Source: an uncultured Alistipes sp. (GTDB lineage Bacteria; Bacteroidota; Bacteroidia; Bacteroidales; Rikenellaceae). From it: a DNA stretch of 28,701 bases. The notes beneath the pieces are model-generated. The model did no database searches, had not been told where the DNA came from, and worked only from the letters and a program-made list of their open reading frames with translations. Shown here piece by piece: positions 1-8,228 of the stretch. Both the position numbers and the translations under genes were made by a program. The stretch covers positions 1 to 28,701 of the forward strand of contig UQUQ01000027.1 in the NCBI GenBank assembly GCA_900544265.1. Direction: 5' to 3'. Numbering within the stretch: the stretch's first letter is position 1; every line of letters begins with the position of its first letter.

Positions 1-62
1 TTGTGTCATTTACTAACTCGTTATCAATCAACTATTTTCCCTAATCACAAAAGTTGTGTCCG

Positions 63-115
63 AAAAAAGGGTGTGCCTCACGGTTCAGGTCTTTCATTTG
101 CGGCCCTGCGGCCGC
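63..115 (-). terminator. Candidate terminator of the rplM-rpsI-rpsB-tsf operon
   Basis: On the minus strand, 13 nt after the tsf stop, GCGGCC and GGCCGC (100-115) form a 6-bp hairpin with a 4-nt loop. A run of six T follows only at 68-63, about 30 nt further on, so the hairpin and T run are not adjacent as in a classical intrinsic terminator. Placement at the operon end supports the call; the structure alone is weak. Bases 1-62 are AT-rich and show no gene. Confidence 0.3.
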
Positions 116-128
116 GGGACATTCGGAT

Positions 129-959
129 TTACTCGCCCAGAGCGAAACGCTTGTAGGCAACCACCGTAGCCTCCTTGTCGGCCTTGTGGATGTAGTCGCG
201 GATCGTCTCCTTCTCGCCGACGACGAGCTGGTTGAGCAGCGTGTTCTCCTCGAAGAACTTGCGCATCTTGCCCTCGGCAATCTTCGCAAGGATCTCCTCC
301 GGCTTGTTGGCGTTCTTCGGATCCTGCTTCATGGCCTCGATGGCGATCTGACGCTCGTGAGCCACGACATCGGCCGGGCAGTCGTCCACGTCGATCGAAA
401 CGGGAGCCATGGCCGTAGCCTGCATGGCCACCGTGTGGGCCACCTCGGCGGGAACCGGCTTGTTGAAGCCGAGAATCGTGCCGAGCTTCTTGTTGAAGTG
501 CACATAGGCGTCGCAGAAGGGAGCCTCGATGCGGGCATAGTATGCCAGCTCGATCTTCTCACCCGTCTGACCCGACTTCTCGGTCACCATCTCCTCGACG
601 GTGCGGCCCTCGTCGTTCTTCGTGGCCAGCAGCGCGTCGCGGTCGGCGGCGTCGTTCTTCACGGCAACCTCCAGCATGGCGTTGGCCGATGCGGCATACT
701 CCGCATTCTGAGCCACGAAGTCGGTTTCGCATGCCAGGCAGAGCAGATAGGCCTTCTGGCCCACGATCTTCGTCACGACGACACCCTCCGTAGCGGAGCG
801 GTCGGCACGCTTGGCAACGATCAGTTTACCCTTCTCGCGGATAATGTCCTGAGCACGCGCATAGTCGCCTTCCGCCTCCTGAAGGGCCTTCTTGCAGTCC
901 ATCATGCCGGCGCCGGTCATCTTGCGGAGCTTCATTACATCAGCAGCTTTGATTTCCAT
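129..959 (-). CDS. tsf: Translation elongation factor Ts
   Basis: EF-Ts is the cytosolic guanine-nucleotide exchange factor for EF-Tu. The 276-residue protein begins MEIKAADVMKLRKMTGAGMM and continues DCKKAL, the hallmark N-terminal UBA-like region of the family. The TDFVA motif (as CETDFVAQNAEY), part of the EF-Tu-contacting core, follows near residue 80. The C-terminal module resembles the start of the core repeat. Length is normal for the family. The frame is open 12 codons further upstream, but ATG at 959 is chosen because it gives the conserved N-terminus. It lies 44 nt after rpsB, the near-universal rpsB-tsf pair, and is the last gene of the ribosomal operon. Confidence 0.97.
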   Translation of the reverse strand: MEIKAADVMKLRKMTGAGMMDCKKALQEAEGDYARAQDIIREKGKLIVAKRADRSATEGVVVTKIVGQKAYLLCLACETDFVAQNAEYAASANAMLEVAVKNDAADRDALLATKNDEGRTVEEMVTEKSGQTGEKIELAYYARIEAPFCDAYVHFNKKLGTILGFNKPVPAEVAHTVAMQATAMAPVSIDVDDCPADVVAHERQIAIEAMKQDPKNANKPEEILAKIAEGKMRKFFEENTLLNQLVVGEKETIRDYIHKADKEATVVAYKRFALGE

Positions 960-1003
960 AGTTCTTGTACTTTTCTGGTTATTGTGGATAAACACTCTTG
1001 CAA

Positions 1004-1909
1004 TTATTCTGCCTTTTCCTCGGCAGCGGGGGCTGCCGTCTCGACGGTTGCAACACCCGGCTCCTCATAGGGAGTCTCAACGGCGGCAACCACCTCCTTC
1101 ACGGCCTGCTCCTCGGCATCGATCGAAGCCTTCACGGCCTTCTTGATGCGGGGTTTGCCCTCCTTCTTCACGGCAGCCTCACCGGCAGCCTCGGCCTCCT
1201 GGGCCTCCTTCTCCTTCTCGAGGCGGCGCTCCTCGGTACCCTCGGCGATCGCTGCGCACATGGCGTCGAGAACCACGGCGATCGACTTGGTGGCATCGTC
1301 ATTTGCAGGGATAACGTAATCGATGTCGGTCGGATCACAACAAGTGTCTACCATTGCAAAGACGGGGATGCTCAACCGCTTGGCCTCCTTGACGGCGTTG
1401 GCCTCCTTCTGTACGTCCACGACGAACAGGGCGGCCGGCAGGCGCGTCAGGTCGGCGATCGAGCCGAGGTTCTTCTCGAGTTTCGCACGCTGGCGGGCGA
1501 TCTGGAGTTTCTCGCGCTTGGAGAAGTTGTCGAACGTGCCGTCGGCGGTCATCTTGTCGATGGTCGCCATCTTCTTGACGGCTTTTCGTATGGTGGGGAA
1601 GTTTGTCAGCATGCCGCCTGCCCAACGCTCCGTGACGTAAGGCATACCTACGGCTGCCACCTTTTCGGCAACGATGTCCTTGGCCTGCTTCTTCGTGGCG
1701 ACGAACAGCACGCGACGGCCGCTCTTGGCAATCTGCTTGAGGGCAGCGGCTGCCTCGTCGATCTTCATCACGGTCTTGTGCAGGTCGATGATGTGGATGC
1801 CGTTCTTCTCCATGAAGATGTAGGGAGCCATTTTGGGGTTCCACTTGCGCTTCAGGTGACCGAAGTGCGCACCGGCCTCCAATAAAGTATTGAAATCTGT
1901 ACGTGACAT
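1004..1909 (-). CDS. rpsB: 30S ribosomal protein S2, with a C-terminal extension
   Basis: S2 is a small-subunit protein near the platform that helps S1 bind. The protein starts MSRTDFNTLLEAGAHFGH, with the conserved LLEAGAHFGH and KWNPKMAPYIF motifs, and carries DPTDIDYVIPANDDA near residue 200. At 301 residues it is about 50-60 longer than most S2 proteins. The surplus is a C-terminal tail after about residue 230, rich in A, E and K, that looks disordered. Long acidic or alanine-rich S2 tails occur in Bacteroidetes. The gene is preceded by a 182-nt gap after rpsI that may hold a regulatory structure, and is followed by tsf. Confidence 0.97.
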   Translation of the reverse strand: MSRTDFNTLLEAGAHFGHLKRKWNPKMAPYIFMEKNGIHIIDLHKTVMKIDEAAAALKQIAKSGRRVLFVATKKQAKDIVAEKVAAVGMPYVTERWAGGMLTNFPTIRKAVKKMATIDKMTADGTFDNFSKREKLQIARQRAKLEKNLGSIADLTRLPAALFVVDVQKEANAVKEAKRLSIPVFAMVDTCCDPTDIDYVIPANDDATKSIAVVLDAMCAAIAEGTEERRLEKEKEAQEAEAAGEAAVKKEGKPRIKKAVKASIDAEEQAVKEVVAAVETPYEEPGVATVETAAPAAEEKAE

Positions 1910-1953
1910 TTTAATTCAATCTGTTTGTTGTTGGTTATTCTCTTTACTTCAAC

Positions 1954-1986
1954 CCTCCGGGTAGCGGGGCCTCCGGTCCCGGGAGG
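1954..1986 (-). promoter_or_regulatory. Alternative hairpins in the rpsI-rpsB spacer
   Basis: In the 182-nt spacer before rpsB, one CCTCC block on the transcript (1986-1982) can pair with either of two GGAGG blocks (1974-1970 or 1958-1954). The longer pairing is extended by GGG-CCC with one bulged base. The two helices exclude each other, as in attenuators and ribosomal-protein leaders. No T run follows, so it is not an ordinary terminator. No good TAnnTTTG promoter was found in this spacer. Regulation by S2 or another ligand is only a hypothesis. Confidence 0.25.
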
Positions 1987-2091
1987 TTTTCCGCGGCGCG
2001 GCAACCGGGCGGTAATACATATATAAAATAGGTAGTCCTTCCGATTTGAAAACCGACGCCGTGCTTGCCGAAAATCCGGTCGTGCGTGCGA

Positions 2092-2478
2092 TTAACGCTT
2101 GCTGAACTGGAACTTGCGACGTGCTCCGGGCTGTCCGGGCTTCTTACGCTCAACCTCGCGGGGATCACGCGTGAGGAATCCGGCCTTCTTCAGCACCGGA
2201 CGCATCTCGGCGTCGATCTCGCACAGTGCACGTGCGATACCCAGACGAGCGGCTTCAGCCTGGCCCTTGATGCCACCGCCATCGAGGTTGATGGCAATGT
2301 CATAGCTCTCCACGGTGTTCGTGGCCAGCAGCGGCTGCTTGACCTGGAACTGGAGAATCTCGAGCGGGAAATAGGCTGCAAGCTCCTTGTGGTTGATTGT
2401 AATCTGACCATTACCCGGCTTCACGAATACGCGAGCCACAGCGGCCTTACGACGACCTACGGTGTTTACAACTTCCAT
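2092..2478 (-). CDS. rpsI: 30S ribosomal protein S9
   Basis: S9 is a small-subunit head protein whose C-terminal tail reaches toward the P-site tRNA. The 128-residue protein starts MEVVNTVGRRKAAVARVFV, with the family motif GRRK.AVARV. It has GGGIKGQAEAARLGIARAL in the middle and ends in the basic tail KKPGQPGARRKFQFSKR, with the conserved final SKR. Length is typical. The start lies only 5 nt after the rplM stop, the usual rplM-rpsI pairing, so the two are translated from one mRNA. Confidence 0.97.
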   Translation of the reverse strand: MEVVNTVGRRKAAVARVFVKPGNGQITINHKELAAYFPLEILQFQVKQPLLATNTVESYDIAINLDGGGIKGQAEAARLGIARALCEIDAEMRPVLKKAGFLTRDPREVERKKPGQPGARRKFQFSKR

Positions 2479-2483
2479 AACTC

Positions 2484-2939
2484 TTACTTAATCTCGTTTA
2501 ACTTAATGATCTTCGGGTTCTGGGCCGTGTGCGGATGCTCCGGGCCGGCGTAAACCTTCAGGTTCGTGAGCAGCTTGTCGCCCAGACGGGTCTTCGGCAG
2601 CATGCCCTTGACGGCTTTCTCGATGAGGAAAGTCGGTTTCTTGGCCAGGTAGTCGGCAGGCGTGGCGTAGCGCTGGCCGCCGGGATACCCGGTGTGACGC
2701 GTGTAGACCTTTTCGGTCATCTTCTTGCCCGTGAGCTTCACCTTCTCCGCATTGATGACGATGACATAGTCACCGCAATCCACGTGGGGCGTGTAGCTGG
2801 GCTTGTTCTTGCCGCGGAGGATCTTTGCGACCTGCGAAGCAAGACGTCCCAATACCTCGTTCGTCGCGTCGATGACGACCCACTCCTTGGTCACCGTCGA
2901 TGCATTGGCCGAGATAGTCTTGTAGCTTAATGAATCCAC
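2484..2939 (-). CDS. rplM: 50S ribosomal protein L13 (GTG start)
   Basis: L13 is an early-assembling large-subunit protein. The 151-residue protein carries the conserved W-V-V-I-D-A-T...LGRLAS region, the block YTPHVDCGDYVIVINA and the HTGYPGG motif. A further conserved block is AVKGMLPK. The N-terminus MDSLSYKTISANAS matches the Bacteroidetes form of L13 and requires a GTG start at 2939; no ATG is available at this position. It is the first gene of the operon, behind the promoter at 2998-3028, with a short leader of about 55 nt. Confidence 0.96.
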   Translation of the reverse strand: MDSLSYKTISANASTVTKEWVVIDATNEVLGRLASQVAKILRGKNKPSYTPHVDCGDYVIVINAEKVKLTGKKMTEKVYTRHTGYPGGQRYATPADYLAKKPTFLIEKAVKGMLPKTRLGDKLLTNLKVYAGPEHPHTAQNPKIIKLNEIK

Positions 2940-2997
2940 TGTGTGTTACGTTTAAATTTAACTTGTTGTAATCCTTTTCCCGCACTTTACGGGTGCG

Positions 2998-3028
2998 CAA
3001 AGGTACGAAAAATTTTTCAGATAACAAA
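2998..3028 (-). promoter_or_regulatory. Promoter of the rplM operon, consensus Bacteroidetes type
   Basis: Read on the minus strand, TTTG (3028-3025) is separated by exactly 19 nt from TACCTTTG (3005-2998). This is a perfect fit to the -33/-7 consensus described for Bacteroides (TTTG, about 19, TAnnTTTG). The inferred transcription start is near 2994. The leader starts with a small possible hairpin, CCCG (2993-2990) pairing with CGGG (2982-2979). Confidence 0.85.
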
Positions 3029-3221
3029 TCCGCAAAAGACTTATTGCAGTTTTTTTGATGGAAAGTGCCGCAGGGAGAGCCATTTCGGGGCTGCGGGCAC
3101 CGCGACGGCTCCGGCAACAGCACCTCGCCGCGAGGGGGCGCCGCGGAAACGGCAAAAAAACCGCCGCACGAACAGCCGGCTGCCACCGAACGAACGGCAG
3201 GAAACCCGCTCGGCACGGCAC

Positions 3222-3252
3222 AAAAAAGAGGGCCGGAACATGTCCGGCCCTC
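3222..3252 (-). terminator. Intrinsic terminator of the mce-mmd operon
   Basis: On the minus strand a perfect 9-bp stem, GAGGGCCGG with CCGGCCCTC (3252-3244 and 3236-3228), encloses a 7-nt loop. Six T follow at once (3227-3222). It lies 21 nt after the mmdB stop. This is a textbook rho-independent terminator. Confidence 0.93.
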
Positions 3253-3273
3253 CCGTTGGAGAAACGCGCTTCG

Positions 3274-4479
3274 CTATCCGAGGAACGAGAGCAGAATACC
3301 AGCCGCAACGGCCGAGCCGACGACGCCGGCCACGTTCGGGCCCATGGCGTGCATCAGCAGGTAGTTGCCGGGATTCTCGCGCTGACCTTCGATCTGCGAG
3401 ACACGGGCGGCCATCGGCACGGCCGACACGCCTGCGGAACCGATCAGCGGGTTGATCTTGTTGCCCTCCTTGGCGAAGAGGTTCATGAACTTGGCCAGCA
3501 GCACGCCGCCCGCCGTGCCGAGTGCGAAGGCGATGACGCCCAGCACGAGGATACCCAGCGTGCGGAGGTTCAGGAACGCCTCGGCCGTAGCCGTGGCACC
3601 CACCGTAAGGCCGAGGAAGATCACCACGATGTTCATCAGTTCGTTCTGCACGGTCTTCGACAGACGGTCCACCACGCCGCACTCCTTCATCAGGTTGCCC
3701 AGCATGAGGCAGCCGATCAGCGGCGCAGCGCTCGGCAGCAGCAGCGCGATGATGACGGCGATGATGAGCGGGAAGAGGATGCGCTCGAGTTTCGAGACGG
3801 GACGCAGCGTCCGCATGCGGATCGCCCGCTCCTTCTTGGTGGTCAGCGCACGCATGATGGGCGGCTGGATCACCGGCACGAGGGCCATGTAGGAGTAGGC
3901 GGCCACGGCGATCGGGCCGAGCAACTCGGGCGCAAGCATCGACGTGAGGTAGATGGCCGTCGGGCCGTCGGCACCGCCGATGATGCCGATCGAAGCGGCC
4001 TGCGCGGGCGTGAAGCCCAGGGCGTATGCGCCGAGGAACGTCACGAAGATGCCGATCTGCGCGGCGGCACCCAGCAGGAAGCTCTTGGGGTTGGCGATAA
4101 GCGGGCCGAAATCGGTCATGGCGCCCACGCCGACGAAGATCAGACACGGGTAGATGCCCAGCTTGACACCCAGGTAGAGGTAGTCGAGCAGGCCGGCATT
4201 GGCGACGAAGATGTCCCAGTGCACGTGTCCTCCGGCGAAGAGCTCGGTGTGATAGAGGTTCGCCCCCGGAAGGTTCGTCAGCAGCATGCCGAACGCGATG
4301 GTGAAGAGCAGCAGCGGTTCGAACTTGTGACGGATGGCGAGATAGAGCAGGAAGAAGGCGATGAAGATCATCACGACACTACCCCACCCCATGGAGGAGA
4401 AGAAGCCGGCGATACCCGTGGAATCGACGAATTTCAGCAGGCTCTCCCCAACGAAATCAGCATTGGAAGTCAGCAACAT
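3274..4479 (-). CDS. mmdB: Sodium-pumping decarboxylase, beta subunit (methylmalonyl-CoA decarboxylase)
   Basis: This membrane subunit removes CO2 from carboxybiotin and couples the reaction to Na+ export across the inner membrane. The 401-residue protein is strongly hydrophobic, with about nine to eleven segments. It contains the family signature [16 protein letters not shown] near residues 165-180; the Asp of GADGP is the residue shown to matter for Na+ transport in the oxaloacetate decarboxylase beta subunit. It also has the C-terminal block [18 protein letters not shown]. Length is normal. It is the last gene of the operon, 22 nt after mmdC, and is followed by a strong terminator. Beta subunits of the oxaloacetate, methylmalonyl-CoA and glutaconyl-CoA enzymes are very alike; the substrate is inferred from mmdA and mce. 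Confidence 0.93.
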   Translation of the reverse strand: MLLTSNADFVGESLLKFVDSTGIAGFFSSMGWGSVVMIFIAFFLLYLAIRHKFEPLLLFTIAFGMLLTNLPGANLYHTELFAGGHVHWDIFVANAGLLDYLYLGVKLGIYPCLIFVGVGAMTDFGPLIANPKSFLLGAAAQIGIFVTFLGAYALGFTPAQAASIGIIGGADGPTAIYLTSMLAPELLGPIAVAAYSYMALVPVIQPPIMRALTTKKERAIRMRTLRPVSKLERILFPLIIAVIIALLLPSAAPLIGCLMLGNLMKECGVVDRLSKTVQNELMNIVVIFLGLTVGATATAEAFLNLRTLGILVLGVIAFALGTAGGVLLAKFMNLFAKEGNKINPLIGSAGVSAVPMAARVSQIEGQRENPGNYLLMHAMGPNVAGVVGSAVAAGILLSFLG

Positions 4480-4501
4480 GGACGTGTGAAGTTAATGCGG
4501 A

Positions 4502-4963
4502 TTACTCAATGATGATTAACGTGTCGCCCTCCATGACCGTTGCGCCCTGCTGTACGGAGATCTGCTTGACGACACCGGCGCGGTCGGCGTCGATGTTGTT
4601 TTCCATCTTCATGGCTTCGAGCACGACGAGCGTCTGGCCCATGGCCACCTTGTCGCCGACGTTGACCTTCACGGCCAGCACCGTGCCCGGCAGCGGGCAC
4701 TTGACCGCATAGCCCGTCGAGGGGGCCACGGCCGACAGACGCGGCGAAGGAGCCGCCGTCGAAGGGGTAATCATGGCACTGTTGGCCTCCTTGGGTGCGG
4801 GGGCCACCTGGGGACGCGACACGACCGAGCCCTTGGCGCCGGCGATCTCGACCTCATACGCCGTGCCGTTTACCGTCACGTGCGCCAACGTCGAAGCTTC
4901 GTTCACGTCGTCGATCTGCACGTCGTAATTCTGTCCGTTGATTTTGAACGAGTAGTTTTTCAT
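4502..4963 (-). CDS. mmdC: Biotin carrier subunit of methylmalonyl-CoA decarboxylase (gamma)
   Basis: This protein carries the carboxyl group on biotin between the carboxyltransferase MmdA and the membrane decarboxylase MmdB. The 153-residue protein has a C-terminal biotinyl domain (about 85-153) with the biotinylation motif EAMKMEN; Lys119 should carry biotin. A linker rich in A, P and S (about 48-82) separates it from a small N-terminal domain starting MKNYSFKINGQNYDVQIDDV, as in other decarboxylase carrier subunits. It sits 23 nt after mmdD and 22 nt before mmdB. A biotin ligase is needed in trans and is not in this window. Confidence 0.94.
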   Translation of the reverse strand: MKNYSFKINGQNYDVQIDDVNEASTLAHVTVNGTAYEVEIAGAKGSVVSRPQVAPAPKEANSAMITPSTAAPSPRLSAVAPSTGYAVKCPLPGTVLAVKVNVGDKVAMGQTLVVLEAMKMENNIDADRAGVVKQISVQQGATVMEGDTLIIIE

Positions 4964-4986
4964 TGTATTCTGAGTATTCTGAATGC

Positions 4987-5331
4987 TTATTTTCTGTCAG
5001 GCATCTTTGTTAAACCGTGAATTTTCGAGTTCCAGGGCGAGTAGGCGCGCTTGATGCTCAGAATCGTCAGCACCTCCGACTCCCGGTCGTGCAGTTCTCC
5101 CTTGTAGAGGCGGAGCGCCGTGGCGACGGCTGCGATCTCCTCCTCGTGGATCTGGCCCGGCACGATGCGCTTGCCGGCGGACTCGGCCTCCTGCCGCCGC
5201 ACGAAGACGAAGCCGAAGAGCTTCATGATCCATACCAGCAGCACCAGCACGACGAACACCAGGCAGATGCTGATGAGTGCGACCCACAGCATCTCGGACC
5301 AGCCCCAATCCATTGCAGATAACATTCTCAT
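4987..5331 (-). CDS. mmdD: Small membrane-anchor subunit, OadG/MmdD family
   Basis: OadG-type subunits anchor and assemble the decarboxylase complex at the inner membrane. The 114-residue protein has one N-terminal transmembrane helix (about residues 10-38, ending VWIMKLFGFVF) and then a polar cytoplasmic part. That part includes EIAAVATALRLY, a motif commonly seen in this family. Two further in-frame ATG codons lie within the first seven residues (5325 and 5313), so the exact start is uncertain by up to six residues. It lies between mmdA (12 nt upstream) and mmdC (23 nt downstream). The order A-D-C-B matches the Veillonella mmd cluster without mmdE. Confidence 0.85.
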   Translation of the reverse strand: MRMLSAMDWGWSEMLWVALISICLVFVVLVLLVWIMKLFGFVFVRRQEAESAGKRIVPGQIHEEEIAAVATALRLYKGELHDRESEVLTILSIKRAYSPWNSKIHGLTKMPDRK

Positions 5332-5343
5332 GGTGCAGGTTCG

Positions 5344-6909
5344 TTACAGAGGAATATTCGAGTGTTTCTTGGGCGGGTTCTGCAGACGCTTCGTCGAGAG
5401 CGACTGCAGGGCGCGGATGATGCGGAAGCGCGTGTTGCGCGGCTCGATCACGTCGTCGATGTAGCCGTAGCGGGCGGCATTGTAGGGGTTCGAGAACTTG
5501 TCGTTGTACTCCTTCTCCTTCTCGGCGATGAATGCGGCCTTCTCCTCGGGCTTGTCGGCCAGCTCCTTGAGCTCCTTGCCGTAGAGCACCTCGACGGCAC
5601 CGCTGGCACCCATCACGGCGATCTCGGCCGTCGGCCATGCGTAGTTGATGTCGCCGCGGATGTGCTTCGACGACATGACGATGTAGGCACCGCCGTAGGC
5701 CTTGCGCAGCGTTACGGTGATCTTCGGCACCGTCGCCTCGCAGTAGGCGAAGAGCAGCTTCGCACCGTGCGTGATGACGCCGCCGTACTCCTGGGTCGTA
5801 CCCGGCAGGAAGCCCGGCACGTCGACCAGCGTCACGAGCGGAATGTTGAACGCGTCGCAGAAGCGCACGAAACGGGCCGCCTTGCGGCTGGCATTGATGT
5901 CGAGCACGCCGGCCATGAACTTCGGCTGGTTGGCGATGATGCCCACCGACTGTCCGTTGAAGCGGGCAAAGCAGGTGATGATGTTCTTGGCGTAGTTGGC
6001 TGCCGACTCGAGGTACTCGCCGTTGTCGACGATGGCGCGGATCACCTCGGCCATGTCATAGGGCTTGTTGGCGTTGTCGGGGATGATCTCGTTGAGCGTA
6101 TCCTCCAGACGGTCGATGCGGTCCGTGCAGACGGCCAGCGGAGCATCCTCCATGTTGTTCTGCGGCATGTACGAGAGGAGCTTCTTGATGAGCTCGATGC
6201 CCTCCTCCTCGGTATCGACGGCGAATTGGGCCACACCCGACTTGGTCGTGTGCATCACGGCGCCGCCCAGCTGCTCCTGCGTGACGTTCTCGCCCGTGAC
6301 GGTCTTGACGACCTTCGGGCCCGTGAGGAACATGTTCGACGTCTCCTTCTTCATGATGATGAAGTCGGTCAGCGCGGGCGAATAGACGGCACCGCCGGCG
6401 CAGGGGCCGAAGATGGCCGAGATCTGCGGGATGACGCCCGAAGCCATGACGTTGCGCTGGAAGATGTTGGCGTAGCCGGCCAGGGCGTTGACACCCTCCT
6501 GGATGCGGGCGCCGCCCGAGTCATTCATGCCAATGCAGGGGGCACCGTTGCGCATGGCCATGTCCATGACCTTGCAGATCTTGTCGGACATCGACAGCGA
6601 CAGCGAGCCGGCCGTGACGGTGAAGTCCTGTGCGAAGACGTACACCAGACGTCCCGCGATCGTGCCGTAACCGGTTACGACACCGTCGCCGAAGGCATGT
6701 TTCTTCTCCATGCCGAAATCATAGCAACGGTGCGTGACGAACATGTCGAACTCCTCGAAGGAGCCTTCGTCCAGAAGCATCTGGATGCGTTCGCGGGCCG
6801 TGTACTTGCCCTTCTCGTGCTGCTTGTCGATTGCCTTCTGACCGCCGCCCAGGCGTGCGGTTTCGCGGTTTTCGATGAGCTGGCTGATCTTGTTCTGAAT
6901 ATCGCTCAT
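5344..6909 (-). CDS. mmdA: Methylmalonyl-CoA decarboxylase carboxyltransferase subunit (alpha)
   Basis: MmdA moves the carboxyl group of (S)-methylmalonyl-CoA to biotin on MmdC, releasing propionyl-CoA. The 521-residue protein has the two crotonase-like halves of the acyl-CoA carboxyltransferase family. [10 protein letters not shown] lies at 131-140 and [16 protein letters not shown] at about 168-183. The second half contains [20 protein letters not shown] and [10 protein letters not shown]. The C-terminus ends [11 protein letters not shown], typical of MmdA/PccB. The fold rules out oxaloacetate decarboxylase, whose alpha subunit belongs to a different family. A PccB role in a carboxylase is possible in principle, but the adjacent membrane subunits and mce favour decarboxylation. 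It is the second gene of the operon, 118 nt after mce. Confidence 0.95.
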   Translation of the reverse strand: MSDIQNKISQLIENRETARLGGGQKAIDKQHEKGKYTARERIQMLLDEGSFEEFDMFVTHRCYDFGMEKKHAFGDGVVTGYGTIAGRLVYVFAQDFTVTAGSLSLSMSDKICKVMDMAMRNGAPCIGMNDSGGARIQEGVNALAGYANIFQRNVMASGVIPQISAIFGPCAGGAVYSPALTDFIIMKKETSNMFLTGPKVVKTVTGENVTQEQLGGAVMHTTKSGVAQFAVDTEEEGIELIKKLLSYMPQNNMEDAPLAVCTDRIDRLEDTLNEIIPDNANKPYDMAEVIRAIVDNGEYLESAANYAKNIITCFARFNGQSVGIIANQPKFMAGVLDINASRKAARFVRFCDAFNIPLVTLVDVPGFLPGTTQEYGGVITHGAKLLFAYCEATVPKITVTLRKAYGGAYIVMSSKHIRGDINYAWPTAEIAVMGASGAVEVLYGKELKELADKPEEKAAFIAEKEKEYNDKFSNPYNAARYGYIDDVIEPRNTRFRIIRALQSLSTKRLQNPPKKHSNIPL

Positions 6910-6978
6910 AACGTGTGATTAAGTGATTGCATGATTGGAGACCTCCGTGCCGCGAGGGGTTGCCCCGACCCGCGGGAG

Positions 6979-7005
6979 CCCGTCCGCGCAGCAGGCACGG
7001 ACGGG
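6979..7005 (-). other. Hairpin in the mce-mmdA spacer
   Basis: An 8-bp perfect stem, CCCGTCCG with CGGACGGG, and an 11-nt loop lie between mce and mmdA, about 70 nt before the mmdA start. No T run follows, so it is unlikely to terminate transcription. It could be an RNA processing or stability element that sets the ratio of epimerase to decarboxylase mRNA; this is inference. Confidence 0.3.
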
Positions 7006-7027
7006 TTGCACGAACGGTCGTATCCGG

Positions 7028-7441
7028 TTATTTTTTGTTCTTGTTCTCGCAAAGCTCCGTGAGGATGCCCTGGGTCGATTTCGGGTGCAGGAAGGCGATG
7101 GTCAGCCCCTCGGCGCCCTTGCGCGGGGTCTTGTCGATCAGGCGGATGCCCTTGGCCTCGGCGTCGGCAAGCTGCTCCTCGATGTTCTCGCAGGCGAGTG
7201 CCATGTGGTGAATGCCCACGCCGCGGTTCTCGATGAACTTGGCGATGGTCGAGTCCTCGGAGGTCGGCTCCAGCAGCTCGATCTTCGTCTGGCCCAGCAT
7301 GAAGAAGGCCGTGCGGACCTTCTGGTCGGCTACCTCCTCGATGGCGTAGCACTTCAGGCCGAGAACGTTCTCCCAGTAGGGAATGGCTTCATCCAGGCTC
7401 TTCACTGCGACGCCAAGATGCTCGATATGAGAAACTTTCAT
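7028..7441 (-). CDS. mce: Methylmalonyl-CoA epimerase
   Basis: The epimerase interconverts (R)- and (S)-methylmalonyl-CoA, linking methylmalonyl-CoA mutase to the decarboxylase. The 137-residue protein is a VOC-fold enzyme made of two similar halves: HIEHLGVAVKSLDEAI at 5-20, then GVGIHHMALACENIEEQL from about 74. The expected metal ligands are His8, His79 and Glu129 (in LTELCEN), with an ELLEP block near residue 55. ATG at 7441 is chosen; the frame runs open upstream but lacks conservation, and the promoter lies at 7509-7540. It is the first gene of the operon, transcribed divergently from the meaB pair. Confidence 0.94.
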   Translation of the reverse strand: MKVSHIEHLGVAVKSLDEAIPYWENVLGLKCYAIEEVADQKVRTAFFMLGQTKIELLEPTSEDSTIAKFIENRGVGIHHMALACENIEEQLADAEAKGIRLIDKTPRKGAEGLTIAFLHPKSTQGILTELCENKNKK

Positions 7442-7508
7442 AGCAAATAAAGAATTAAAGTTTATTGAATATTTCGGTACTTGCTCGTTTGCTGTTATTT
7501 TGCGAACA

Positions 7509-7540
7509 CAAAGATAGGCGAATCTTTTCGGAATAGCCAA
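7509..7540 (-). promoter_or_regulatory. Promoter of the mce-mmd operon
   Basis: On the minus strand TTGG (7540-7537) is followed after 20 nt by TATCTTTG (7516-7509), close to the Bacteroidetes -33/-7 pattern. The start should lie near 7505, giving a leader of about 64 nt. The surrounding 7442-7560 is AT-rich compared with the genes, as expected of a promoter region. The divergent meaB promoter lies about 190 nt away. Confidence 0.75.
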
Positions 7541-7727
7541 TTTTTGGCGCACTTTTTTGGCAATATTTTCGCACGAAAGCGGGCTGCGGCGCCTCGCCGG
7601 GCTGAATTTGCACGACACGCTGCGGAAAATGAAAAATCCGCCCGTCGCCGCCCGTCCGAAAAAGGCCTCCGGGAGGGCCTGCCAGCCGAAAAAGAGCGCA
7701 GGGTATGGCAAATCCGCAAAATATTCG

Positions 7728-7735
7728 TATCTTCG
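7728..7735 (+). promoter_or_regulatory. Candidate -7 element for the thioredoxin-fold/meaB pair
   Basis: TATCTTCG differs by one base from the TAnnTTTG consensus and lies 20 nt before the ATG at 7756. No clear TTTG element is seen 19-20 nt upstream. The interval 7560-7700 before it is GC-rich and shows no gene. Confidence 0.4.
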
Positions 7736-7755
7736 TCCGCAGATACGATTGTCCC

Positions 7756-8226
7756 ATGAAACACACCGTGCTTGCCCTGCTGCTCGTCATGGCGGTATCG
7801 CTCGGCGAGGCCGCGGCCCAGAACATCGCGCTCGGCGAACGGGTGCCCGAGATAAAGCACACCGTCTGGCTCGACGGACACCGCGCCGAGCCGTCGGCGG
7901 CGACCTACATCGAGTTCTACCACTCGGCCAACGAGATGTCGTCCGCCGCGCTCGAACGCCTGTGCCGGCTCTGCGACGATGCGGAGTGCGACCTGCGCCT
8001 GATCGTCGTCACGAAGGAGCCGGCCGAGAAGGTGGCACCGCGGCTGCGGCCCCTCCTCTCGCCGCACGTCGCCGTGGCGCTCGACCAGGGCGGCCGGGGA
8101 TTTGCGGCCTTCGGCGTCAGCTACCTTCCCTTCGGGGTGCTCGTCAACGCCCGGAAGCGCACGCTGTGGATGGGCAACTCGCTCCAGATGAACAAACAGC
8201 TGTTTCACCAAATAACCAATCAGTAG
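7756..8226 (+). CDS. Exported thioredoxin-fold protein lacking the CXXC motif
   Basis: The 156-residue protein starts MKHTVLALLLVMAVSLGEAAAQ, a clear signal peptide with likely cleavage after AAA or AAAQ, so it should act in the periplasm. The body fits a TlpA/thioredoxin-like fold. The segment TYIEFYHSANEMSSAALERL occupies the place of the active-site helix, and YLPFGVLV gives the usual cis-proline strand. The active-site cysteines are absent, with S-A-N-E-M where CXXC would be, so it is unlikely to be a disulfide reductase. Its stop is 2 nt before meaB, so the two are almost certainly co-transcribed. The reason for that pairing is not evident. The role is unknown. Confidence 0.72.
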   Translation: MKHTVLALLLVMAVSLGEAAAQNIALGERVPEIKHTVWLDGHRAEPSAATYIEFYHSANEMSSAALERLCRLCDDAECDLRLIVVTKEPAEKVAPRLRPLLSPHVAVALDQGGRGFAAFGVSYLPFGVLVNARKRTLWMGNSLQMNKQLFHQITNQ

Positions 8227-8228
8227 AG

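Noticed and set aside
54..1070. Long plus-strand open frame opposite tsf
   Set aside because: Antisense shadow of the tsf gene; low-complexity translation rich in L, H, V and D, and no promoter.
3041..4147. Alternative minus-strand gene across mmdB and its terminator
   Set aside because: It runs through the strong terminator and is a frame-shifted shadow of mmdB, rich in R, D and H.
7557..8228. 224-codon N-terminal extension of MeaB
   Set aside because: It would run through the thioredoxin-fold gene in another frame and is R/A/P-rich. ATG at 8229 gives the family N-terminus.
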